From Phocaeicola dorei (GTDB lineage Bacteria; Bacteroidota; Bacteroidia; Bacteroidales; Bacteroidaceae): a stretch of 64,000 bases of DNA. The notes beneath the pieces are model-generated. The model was not told the DNA's origin and searched no databases. It was given only the letters and a program-made list of their open reading frames with translations. Below, piece after piece: positions 42,488-50,019 of this stretch. Both the position numbers and the translations under genes were made by a program. Location of the stretch: positions 2,077,501-2,141,500 of the forward strand of contig NZ_CP046176.1 in the NCBI RefSeq assembly GCF_013009555.1, given 5' to 3'. Within the stretch, counting starts at the first letter, position 1. Each line of letters begins with the position of its first letter.

Positions 42488-44488
42488 TTATATAGATTTC
42501 TCCTTGATAAGTCCTGTCCGGTAAGCCACCAGCAATTTCTTTAAATCGTTAATCTGTGTCACCAGTTCCCGTCCTTTGTCAGTGTCCTTTACCATCATGC
42601 GTTGGGTGCTCATTTCTACTATCTGGGTGCTCGATTTGATATCCTGCCCTTCTTCAATGGCTTTTTGCATTGAGGTGAACGGTTCGTGCTGTACCAGTTG
42701 GAATCCGCGCGAATGGTATACCAGTGTATATCCGGCAATTCCGGTTTCCGAATGATACGCTTTAGAGAATCCTCCGTCTATGACCATCATCTTGCCGTTT
42801 GCTTTTATCGGATTCTCACCTTGGATGGTTTTTACGGGTACATGTCCGTTGATGATATGGCGGTGTGTTCCTATCACTCCGAACTCGTCCAGCAGCATAT
42901 CACATACTTTTTCTTCATTGCGCAGGCTGTAATAGTGACCTTTTACTTCCTTGTGTAACTCTTTCTCTTTTAAAAAGTAACGTTCAAAAGTAGCCATTTT
43001 GTCTTTGTCGAAAGCAGGGGAGTCTTTGCCACACCACAAGTACCATACATAGTCTACGGCAAAGGGTCTGTCCTCGTTGTCTTCCTCAGCGAAGAAGGCG
43101 GTACGGATCAAGTGCCCTACCTTTTCCAGCAAGGCTTTTCCTTTGTACATTTTTCCGGCTATGGACACATCTTTCAGCGTACCGTCGGCATTCAGGGGTA
43201 TGGAGGCGTGGAACAGCAGATTTGAGTTGCTCACCGTGTACATACATCCGTAACGGAACAGGCAGCGGATATGTTTTTTCAATTTCTCACTGCTGACAAA
43301 CGAACGATGGAGTTTGTTCATAATCTCCCGTTCTTCGTCTGTCAGCTTATAAGGATCGGCAGGATTTACCGTAGGAAGAAAGCTGTCTTTCAGTTCATAT
43401 TCTTTTCCATTGGGCATTGTGATAGTCTTACGCTCAAAATCTATACGGTGTAGCAGCATACGGTCGTCCATCTCGAAATCGGGGCGGCGCCTGATAATCT
43501 CTGCTTCCAGCTTGAACTGGATAACACTGATTGCTTTGTGCATCTGGCCTATCATGCGCAGTGTCTTGGCATTGTAAGTACAGTCTTCTTTCTCTACTTT
43601 CGGTCCGAATAGGGTGCAGGGATCGTCTGCGTATGTTTCCATGGCAAAGGTGGCCAAGGGCAGAAGGTTGATGCCATATCCATCCTCCAAGGCGGCAAGG
43701 TTGCCATAACGCATGGCCAGGCGTAGCACGTTTGCCATACAGCAGTCGTTGCCGGCTGCGGCTCCCATCCATAAAATGTCATGGTTTCCCCATTGTACAT
43801 CGAAATTATGATAATCGCATAATATGTCCATAATGCGGTGGGGGGCGGGACCACGGTCGAATATATCACCCAGCACATGCAGTGTGTCTATGGTGAGCCG
43901 TTGGATGAGGTTGCATAAGGCAATGATAAAGTCATCGGCGCGGCGGGTAGAAATGATGGTGCTGATGATGACGTTAATATACGCCTGCTTGTTGGGAACC
44001 ATTGAGTTTTCGTGCAACAATTCCTGAATGATATACGAGAATTCTTTGGGAAGTGATTTCCGCACTTTGGAACGGGTGTATTTGGAGGATACATTCTGGC
44101 ATACACGTACCAACTGGTTCAACGTGATGACATACCAGTCGTCTAGGTCCGTTTCCACTGCTTTTACCAGATCCAGTTTTTGTTCCGGATAATAAATCAG
44201 CGTACATAGTTCTTTTTTTTCGTTCTCGCGCAGGGTATTCCCGAATATTTCATTTACTTTTCTTTTGATGGCCCCGGAAGCATTCCGCAATACATGCTGG
44301 AATGCCTCGTACTCTCCGTGCAGGTCGGCAAGGAAATGTTCTGTACCTTTAGGCAGATTCAGAATAGCTTCCAGGTTGATTATTTCCGTACTGGCATCGG
44401 CTATAGTGGGGAAACTATGCGACAGCAGTTGCAGGTATCGCATATCTTTCTGTATGGTTTCCGGGGTGATTGAATTATAAGCGTTCAT
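42488..44488 (-). CDS. fbp: Fructose-1,6-bisphosphatase, class III
   Basis: 666 residues, the large FBPase type of Bacteroidota and Firmicutes. A metallophosphatase core is seen with LHVLGDIFDRGPAPHRIMD (about 200-218) and VQWGNHDILWMGAAAGND, preceded by FLADLHGEYEAFQHVLRNASG and later INGHVPVKTIQGENPIKANGK. It dephosphorylates fructose 1,6-bisphosphate in gluconeogenesis. It ends 10 bp after the AspT-like gene's stop and may share its transcript. Confidence 0.95.
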   Translation of the reverse strand: MNAYNSITPETIQKDMRYLQLLSHSFPTIADASTEIINLEAILNLPKGTEHFLADLHGEYEAFQHVLRNASGAIKRKVNEIFGNTLRENEKKELCTLIYYPEQKLDLVKAVETDLDDWYVITLNQLVRVCQNVSSKYTRSKVRKSLPKEFSYIIQELLHENSMVPNKQAYINVIISTIISTRRADDFIIALCNLIQRLTIDTLHVLGDIFDRGPAPHRIMDILCDYHNFDVQWGNHDILWMGAAAGNDCCMANVLRLAMRYGNLAALEDGYGINLLPLATFAMETYADDPCTLFGPKVEKEDCTYNAKTLRMIGQMHKAISVIQFKLEAEIIRRRPDFEMDDRMLLHRIDFERKTITMPNGKEYELKDSFLPTVNPADPYKLTDEEREIMNKLHRSFVSSEKLKKHIRCLFRYGCMYTVSNSNLLFHASIPLNADGTLKDVSIAGKMYKGKALLEKVGHLIRTAFFAEEDNEDRPFAVDYVWYLWCGKDSPAFDKDKMATFERYFLKEKELHKEVKGHYYSLRNEEKVCDMLLDEFGVIGTHRHIINGHVPVKTIQGENPIKANGKMMVIDGGFSKAYHSETGIAGYTLVYHSRGFQLVQHEPFTSMQKAIEEGQDIKSSTQIVEMSTQRMMVKDTDKGRELVTQINDLKKLLVAYRTGLIKEKSI

Positions 44489-44497
44489 GGCTGGAAA

Positions 44498-46159
44498 TTA
44501 TATAAAAAACATGAGTATTAATTGGGCTATAATGACCCGGCTGAACATGGACAGCGGATATACGGTGGCATAACTCACCGCCGGATTATCACCGGGTAAC
44601 GTGTCATTGGCATAGTTCAATGCCATAGGGTTTGCCATGCTTCCACACAGCATACCACAGGTGCTTCCGAAGTCGAGGCGGGTCATGCGGAGGGCCACTA
44701 ATGCCATGATGACTACCGGGATAAAGGTGATGGCGAAGCCTATAGCTATCCAGATGGCTCCTTCGGGGCGCATCACTGTCTCGAAGAAATGTGCACCTGC
44801 ATCTAGTCCCAGGCAAGCCAGATAGAGGGATAACCCGATACCGCGCAGCATCAGGTTGGCACTCCGGGTGGTATAAGTGATGAGGTGGAAACGGGGACCA
44901 AAGCATCCGATAAGAATTCCTACTACGATAGGTCCGCCTGCCAGGCCTAATTTAACGGGAGTGCTGATGCCGGGGATGGCGATAGGGATGGAGCCTAGTA
45001 TCAATCCCAGTACAATACCTATAAAAATGGCGGCAAGATTAGGATCCTTCAGCGTTTTAACCGCATTGCCTAATACTTTTTCCACATTCTCTATGGCTTT
45101 GGCTTCTCCCACCACGGTCAGCCGGTCGCCCAGTTGGAGGATCAGCCCCGGTGTGGCAAGTAGTTGTACCCCGCTGCGCATCACACGGCTGATGTTGATG
45201 CCATAGCTGTTGCGCAGACGTAAAGAGCCTAGTTTTTTCCCGTTTATTTCGGGGCGGCTGATAACGATATGTTTGGAAATCAATTGGCTGTCTATGGCAT
45301 TCCAGTCGATGTCTTCTTTATTCCAATCCTGGCTTTCCTGTTCGCCGAAAAGAATCGTGAGCGAGGGAGCGTCCTTTTCGGTGGTGATAACCAGCAGACG
45401 GTCATTCTCTTTCAGGATTTTTTCTGAAGTGGGGATACTTACCGTGCCTTCCCGCCATAAACGGGAGATAACAAATTTAGGATAGCTTAATAAAGCTACT
45501 TCTTTTATGCTTTTATTGAAAATGGCGGGATTGTGCACTTTGAAGGTGGCTATGAATGTCTGATTGGTGTCCTCGTGTTCGTGAATGTCGATATCTGAGG
45601 GACGAACAAATAATTTGCGTACCAGCAACATGGCCAGAATAACACCTACCACTCCCAGCGGATAGGTTACGGCGCAACTTAACGCTGCGCCACTGGCGGG
45701 TTCCCCCATTTGTTTTAAAGTCTGTTGGGCGGCCCCCAAAGCGGGAGTATTGGTGGTGGCTCCACAAAGGATGCCTACCATATCGCTCATCGGTATGTCT
45801 CCCAGTTTGCTGAAAAGCACCGTCATGACCGTACCTGTCAGAATAACGCCCATGCCCAGCATATTGAGCTGTACACCGCCTTTACGGAATGAACTGAAAA
45901 AGCCGGGACCTACCTGCAATCCTAGTTCGTATACAAAAAGCACAAGACCGAAACTCTCGGCGTAATTCAGCATATTCGAGTCGATTGAGAATCCCAAGTG
46001 TCCGGCCAGAATACCGGCAAAAAAGACGAAGGTAACTCCCAATGAAATGCCAAACAGGTGGATCTTACCTAAACCGAGCCCCACAGCAATGATAATCGAG
46101 AGGATTACAACCGCCTGTAAAGGCGTGTGTTCAAAAAATAAGCTATTTAACCATTCCAT
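44498..46159 (-). CDS. AspT/YidE-type membrane transporter with two RCK-C domains
   Basis: 553 residues from ATG 46159 (an in-frame ATG at 46192 lies upstream of the -7 box). Two copies of the AspT/YidE duplicated membrane domain (about 10-170 and 380-545; note GILCGATTNTPALGAAQQTL and GMLCGSMANPMALNYANDTL) surround two cytoplasmic TrkA-C/RCK-C domains (about 195-365). The family includes aspartate:alanine exchangers and uncharacterised transporters, so the substrate is open. The -7 box TATCTTTG is only 4 bp before the start codon. Confidence 0.88.
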   Translation of the reverse strand: MEWLNSLFFEHTPLQAVVILSIIIAVGLGLGKIHLFGISLGVTFVFFAGILAGHLGFSIDSNMLNYAESFGLVLFVYELGLQVGPGFFSSFRKGGVQLNMLGMGVILTGTVMTVLFSKLGDIPMSDMVGILCGATTNTPALGAAQQTLKQMGEPASGAALSCAVTYPLGVVGVILAMLLVRKLFVRPSDIDIHEHEDTNQTFIATFKVHNPAIFNKSIKEVALLSYPKFVISRLWREGTVSIPTSEKILKENDRLLVITTEKDAPSLTILFGEQESQDWNKEDIDWNAIDSQLISKHIVISRPEINGKKLGSLRLRNSYGINISRVMRSGVQLLATPGLILQLGDRLTVVGEAKAIENVEKVLGNAVKTLKDPNLAAIFIGIVLGLILGSIPIAIPGISTPVKLGLAGGPIVVGILIGCFGPRFHLITYTTRSANLMLRGIGLSLYLACLGLDAGAHFFETVMRPEGAIWIAIGFAITFIPVVIMALVALRMTRLDFGSTCGMLCGSMANPMALNYANDTLPGDNPAVSYATVYPLSMFSRVIIAQLILMFFI

Positions 46160-46163
46160 ATTG

Positions 46164-46192
46164 CAAAGATAGTACATTTTTAAGTTCTGCAA
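46164..46192 (-). promoter_or_regulatory. Promoter of the AspT-like gene, suggesting a leaderless mRNA
   Basis: Minus strand: TTG at 46190-46192, an 18-bp spacer, TATCTTTG at 46164-46171, then CAAT and the ATG at 46159. The expected transcription start coincides with the start codon. Confidence 0.55.
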
Positions 46193-46235
46193 GCGATAAA
46201 TAGGTATTTATGGATGGAACATGACTCATCTCGTT

Positions 46236-47033
46236 CTATAAATGATTCTTTTCCTCCAGCCACGCATCAATCAATTTTCTTGCCAGACTCAGCTTTTTGG
46301 GTATCTCCGGCAAATTGTCTTTGGTATAGAAAGCGCCGGCATTCAGTTCTTCTTGTTGTAATTTGATGTTTCCGCTTTCATAATCGGCGGTGAAGCCTAT
46401 CATGATTCCGCTGGGATAAGGCCACGGCTGGCTGCCGAAATATTTCAGGTTTTTGATATGGAGTCCTGTTTCTTCCAGTACCTCGCGGTACACACACTCC
46501 TCCAAAGTCTCGCCCGGTTCAAGAAAGCCGGCTACCAAACCGTTGAAAGTTCCCCGGAAGTTGCGGGCGTGGACCAGCAGTATGCTGTCTCCCCGGCGTA
46601 TCAATACAATGATGGCAGGAGAGATGCGCGGATAAATTTCCTGACGACATTGGGGGCATTTTTTAGCAATTGGAGAAATCTGTACGGTAGGCACGCCGCA
46701 CATGGGGCAATAGCGGCTGTTCTTGTCCCAATTCAGTATCTGGAAGGCTTTGCCACCCACATTGTACTCTTCCCAAGGCAATACGTCGTATGAACTCCGG
46801 AGATCCATCATCAGGTGGCGGTCATTTTCGCAGCCGGGCACCGGGGCGTGTACGGAGAAAGTTTTGGCAGTGTGTCCCTCTATCTCTCCGATGGTGTGGA
46901 TAGTGCTTCCCACCGGAACAGGCATGGGAGGCTCTGTTCCGAAAGGTATGGTGTACATTCCGTTCTTTTTCTCTATCAGCAGCTGATCCTTATAAAAAAC
47001 GAACCACCCGCAGGTTTCTATATCTTCTTCCAT
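46236..47033 (-). CDS. nudC: NAD+ diphosphatase / RNA deNADding enzyme
   Basis: 265 residues. A zinc ribbon CPMCGVPTVQ ... KKCPQCRQ (about 118-142), a Nudix box GFLEPGETLEECVYREVLEETGL and the NudC-specific SQPWPYPSGIMIGF motif. It hydrolyses NAD(H) and removes NAD caps from RNA 5' ends (family knowledge). The stop of tex is 22 bp upstream on the same strand. Confidence 0.95.
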   Translation of the reverse strand: MEEDIETCGWFVFYKDQLLIEKKNGMYTIPFGTEPPMPVPVGSTIHTIGEIEGHTAKTFSVHAPVPGCENDRHLMMDLRSSYDVLPWEEYNVGGKAFQILNWDKNSRYCPMCGVPTVQISPIAKKCPQCRQEIYPRISPAIIVLIRRGDSILLVHARNFRGTFNGLVAGFLEPGETLEECVYREVLEETGLHIKNLKYFGSQPWPYPSGIMIGFTADYESGNIKLQQEELNAGAFYTKDNLPEIPKKLSLARKLIDAWLEEKNHL

Positions 47034-47055
47034 ATTCTTTTTTACCTTGTTGCAA

Positions 47056-49185
47056 TTATTGATTCAATCCTTTCATAGTGAGCTGGATGCGCTTGCGCTC
47101 TAGGTCTATGCTCATCACTTTCACCCGTACATGCTGATGGATGCTGACTACGGTGGTGGGGTCGCTCACAAATTTGTCGGCCAGTTGTGATACGTGCACC
47201 AGACCCTTCTCTTTGATTCCTATATCTACAAAGCAACCGAAGTTGGTAATATTGTTCACAATGCCGGGCAGTTCCATTCCTTCAGTCAAATCCTCTATGG
47301 TCTTTACATTCTTGTCAAATTCAAAAACTTGGATTTGTTGCCGTGGGTCGCGTCCCGGCTTGTCCAATTCCTGTATGATGTCTGTCAGGGTGGGAAGCCC
47401 CACTGTCGGGGTGACATACTTCTTGATATCAATCCGGCTGCGTAGTTCTTTGCTCTTTATCAGTTCGTCCACGGTGCAGCTCAGGTCTTTGGCTATCTGC
47501 TCCACTATGGGATAGCTTTCGGGATGCACGGCCGAGTTGTCCAGCGGATTCTTCGCTTGTGGGATACGCAGGAACCCTGCGCATTGTTCAAACGCTTTCG
47601 CTCCCATCCGGGGTACTTTTAATAACTCCTTGCGTGAACTGAAAGGCCCGTTCTCGGTGCGGTAATCCACAATGTTTTGAGCCAAGGCAGGACCTAGCCC
47701 CGATATATAAGTCAGCAGATGACGGCTGGCGGTATTGAGGTTCACACCTACCAGGTTCACACAACTTTCCACCGTCTGGTCCAATGATTTCTTCAATAAA
47801 GTCTGGTCCACATCATGCTGGTATTGTCCCACTCCGATAGATTTGGCGTCTATTTTCACCAGTTCGGCCAGCGGATCCATCAACCGGCGGCCTATGGATA
47901 CGGCTCCACGCACGGTCACGTCGTATTCAGGGAACTCGTCTCGGGCGGTTTTCGAGGCCGAGTAAATGGATGCCCCATCCTCGCTTACTACAAATACTTG
48001 CAATTCACGGTCATAGCGTTGTGAAGTGATGAATTGTTCTGTCTCACGGCTGGCGGTGCCATTACCTATGGCGATTGCCTCTATCTGATATTGTTCTACC
48101 AATTTCACGATGCTGCGGGCTGCCTGTGAGTATTCACTCTTGGGCGGATGCGGATAAATGGTTTCATTGTGCAGCAAAGAGCCTTGGGCATCCAGACAGA
48201 CTATTTTACATCCGGTACGGTAGCCGGGATCAACTCCCATGACCCGTTTCTGTCCTAAAGGGGGAGCCAACAGAAGCTGTCTCAGGTTTCCGGCGAAGAC
48301 GCGGATTGCCTCCTCGTCGGCTTTCTCCTTGCTCAAGGCTGAAAATTCGGTTTCGATGGAAGGCTTCAGAAGCCGCTTGTACGCATCACGTACTGCCTCG
48401 CCTACCTGGCGGCTGCATTCATTGTTGCCACGGACATACATTTGTTCCAGCCGTCCGGCGCACTCTTCGTCATCGGGGCTTATACTTACTTTCAACAGGC
48501 CTTCCGACTCTCCCCGGCGGATAGCCAGCAGACGGTGGGAGGAACAGCGTTTCAAAGGTTCGCTGAAATCGAAATAATCGCGGTATTTGGCGGCTTCTTC
48601 CTCTTTGCCTTTCACCACTTTGGAGGTGATGACGGCTTGTCGGGAAAATTGGTTGCGCAGTTGGTTGCGGGCACGCTCGTCCTCGCTCACTTGTTCGGCT
48701 ATGATGTCGCGCGCGCCTTTCAGTGCATCCTCTTCGTCTTTCACATCTCCTTTCACAAAAGCGGGGAGACGGCTGTCCAGATGGTTTTCGCGTTGCAATA
48801 ACAGTAAGGTGGCAAGCGGTTCCAGTCCTTTTTGCCGTGCCGCTTCGGCGCGGGTCTTACGTTTCGGCTTATAGGGCAGATATATGTCTTCCACTTCGGT
48901 GGCATCCCAACTTTGTTCAATGCGTTTGCGCAATTCTTCTGTTAGTTTGCCTTGTTCTTCTATGGTAGAAAGAATGGTTTCTTTTCGTTTGGCCAGTTCA
49001 CACAACTTGTCATTTCTGTCTTTAATTTCGCCTATTTGTACTTCGTCCAGCCCTCCGGTTGCCTCTTTCCGGTATCGGCTTATGAAAGGGATGGTAGCTC
49101 CCCCGCCCAGTAGAGATAATGTATTGTCTACTTGATGTACGGAAACCTTCAGGGCTGCGGCAATCATTTTATTGAATAGTTCCAT
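47056..49185 (-). CDS. tex: Tex-family RNA-binding transcription accessory protein
   Basis: 709 residues from ATG 49185; a start 41 codons upstream (49308) is in-frame but lies before the -7 box and adds a sequence atypical of the family. Order: Tex N-terminal helical domain (KTRAEAARQKGLEPLA), YqgF/RNase H-like domain (VMGVDPGYRTGCKIVCLD), helix-hairpin-helix (LLTYISGLGPALAQNIVDYR, FEQCAGFLRI) and C-terminal S1 domain (LPGIVNNITNFGCFVDIG). Tex binds nucleic acids and affects transcription; its precise role is unsettled. TACCTTTG at 49209-49216 (minus) is a likely -7 box. Confidence 0.95.
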   Translation of the reverse strand: MELFNKMIAAALKVSVHQVDNTLSLLGGGATIPFISRYRKEATGGLDEVQIGEIKDRNDKLCELAKRKETILSTIEEQGKLTEELRKRIEQSWDATEVEDIYLPYKPKRKTRAEAARQKGLEPLATLLLLQRENHLDSRLPAFVKGDVKDEEDALKGARDIIAEQVSEDERARNQLRNQFSRQAVITSKVVKGKEEEAAKYRDYFDFSEPLKRCSSHRLLAIRRGESEGLLKVSISPDDEECAGRLEQMYVRGNNECSRQVGEAVRDAYKRLLKPSIETEFSALSKEKADEEAIRVFAGNLRQLLLAPPLGQKRVMGVDPGYRTGCKIVCLDAQGSLLHNETIYPHPPKSEYSQAARSIVKLVEQYQIEAIAIGNGTASRETEQFITSQRYDRELQVFVVSEDGASIYSASKTARDEFPEYDVTVRGAVSIGRRLMDPLAELVKIDAKSIGVGQYQHDVDQTLLKKSLDQTVESCVNLVGVNLNTASRHLLTYISGLGPALAQNIVDYRTENGPFSSRKELLKVPRMGAKAFEQCAGFLRIPQAKNPLDNSAVHPESYPIVEQIAKDLSCTVDELIKSKELRSRIDIKKYVTPTVGLPTLTDIIQELDKPGRDPRQQIQVFEFDKNVKTIEDLTEGMELPGIVNNITNFGCFVDIGIKEKGLVHVSQLADKFVSDPTTVVSIHQHVRVKVMSIDLERKRIQLTMKGLNQ

Positions 49186-49299
49186 GTTTGTTGTTTTCTT
49201 TTGGGGGGCAAAGGTATAAAAAAGGTATGGGTTTATCGTATAAATCGGGTGTATTTCTGCAAAGAAAAAGAGTCGGTCCGATGCGTTTCCAGGGCTCAC

Positions 49300-49795
49300 A
49301 AGGCTCAAGGCTCACTTATGCGGTATTTTAAACCTTGGTAGATGTGTAAATGTTTGTTTTACAGATTGTTTACTAAAACAAGACGTGCGGATTGAATATT
49401 ATTCTTTGGTCTTTGGGAAGTTCAGGATTGTCTTGACTTTGTCTGTCGTTTTATGGAATTTGTGTTTGGTTTGACCAGGCTTGTTTTTTTGCCGGGTTTG
49501 ATTCATAATAGGCCGGATCAATGGATATGGGGTGCTTCCGGATTTTTCACGATGCCCGGAATGACCAAGTGATGATGTCAATAGAAATTTCTTTTATTTA
49601 TACATTTTGCTTTCCGGTAAATGTCGGATGTATCCGTGTGTGCCTGGGTGTCATTATATTATTCATTTATTTTTCAGAATATAGTCTTGTTTTCGTCTTT
49701 TTATTGTAATAAATTGAAAATCAGTATATGTATGGGTTTCTTGAAGCTTGTTTTGGGCTTAAATACCGCTTAGGTGAGCCTTTGAGCCTTGAGCC
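49300..49795. repeat. Inverted repeat pair flanking about 430 bp (MITE-like)
   Basis: AAGGCTCAAGGCTCAC followed by TTATGCGGTATTTTAA (49300-49331) is matched in inverted orientation by TTAAATACCGCTTAGGTGAG then CCTTTGAGCCTTGAG (49759-49793), about 32 bp per arm with few mismatches. The enclosed DNA lacks a transposase. No clear target duplication was seen. Confidence 0.55.
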
Positions 49796-49801
49796 TTGGA
49801 A

Positions 49802-49960
49802 GGCCTTGTGAAAAGACCTTGTCATTCCCTTCCAAAGACCTGTTCTTTGTATAAAAAGACCTTGACGTTTTTTTAAAAGAACCTTGTCTTTGACGCCAAA
49901 CATCAGGACCTTTTTTTTAAATGTCTGGATCTTTTTCAAAAACAACAAGACCTTTTTTCA
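49802..49960 (+). repeat. Cluster of degenerate AAGACCTTG repeats upstream of the GH2 gene
   Basis: Versions: GGCCTTGTG (49802), AAAAGACCTTGT (49811), AAAGACCTGT (49834), AAAAAGACCTTGA (49853), AAAAGAACCTTGT (49875), AGGACCTTTTTT (49905) and ACAAGACCTTTTTT (49945). They are spaced about 20-40 bp. Purpose unknown; it lies 60-220 bp before the start of the GH2 gene. Confidence 0.6.
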
Positions 49961-50019
49961 AAGGGAACGGGTACAAACGGACAGCCGGTCCGTCTCTTTT
50001 CCCAGATAGTGTAATAATT

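Larger units (their letters stand above)
49186..50019. other. 834-bp intergenic region between tex and the GH2 gene
   Basis: The region holds the tex promoter box, a pair of inverted arms at about 49300 and 49795, and a cluster of AAGACCTTG-like repeats at 49802-49960, described separately. The central 400 bp are A/T-rich. A 60-codon minus-strand ORF (49399-49581) has no ribosome site or recognised similarity and was not called. Confidence 0.6.

Noticed and set aside
49186..49308. N-terminal extension of tex by 41 codons
   Set aside because: The extension contains the -7 box TACCTTTG (49209-49216) and a sequence not typical of Tex; family proteins start with MELFNKMIAAAL-like residues.
49399..49581. 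60-codon minus-strand ORF in the tex to GH2 gap
   Set aside because: Basic, low-complexity product, no ribosome site, inside the MITE-like segment; likely chance.
49921..50019. N-terminal extension of the GH2 gene to an ATG at 49921
   Set aside because: It would place 33 charged residues before a clear signal peptide and runs through the AAGACCTTG repeat cluster; the ATG at 50020 starts the signal peptide directly.
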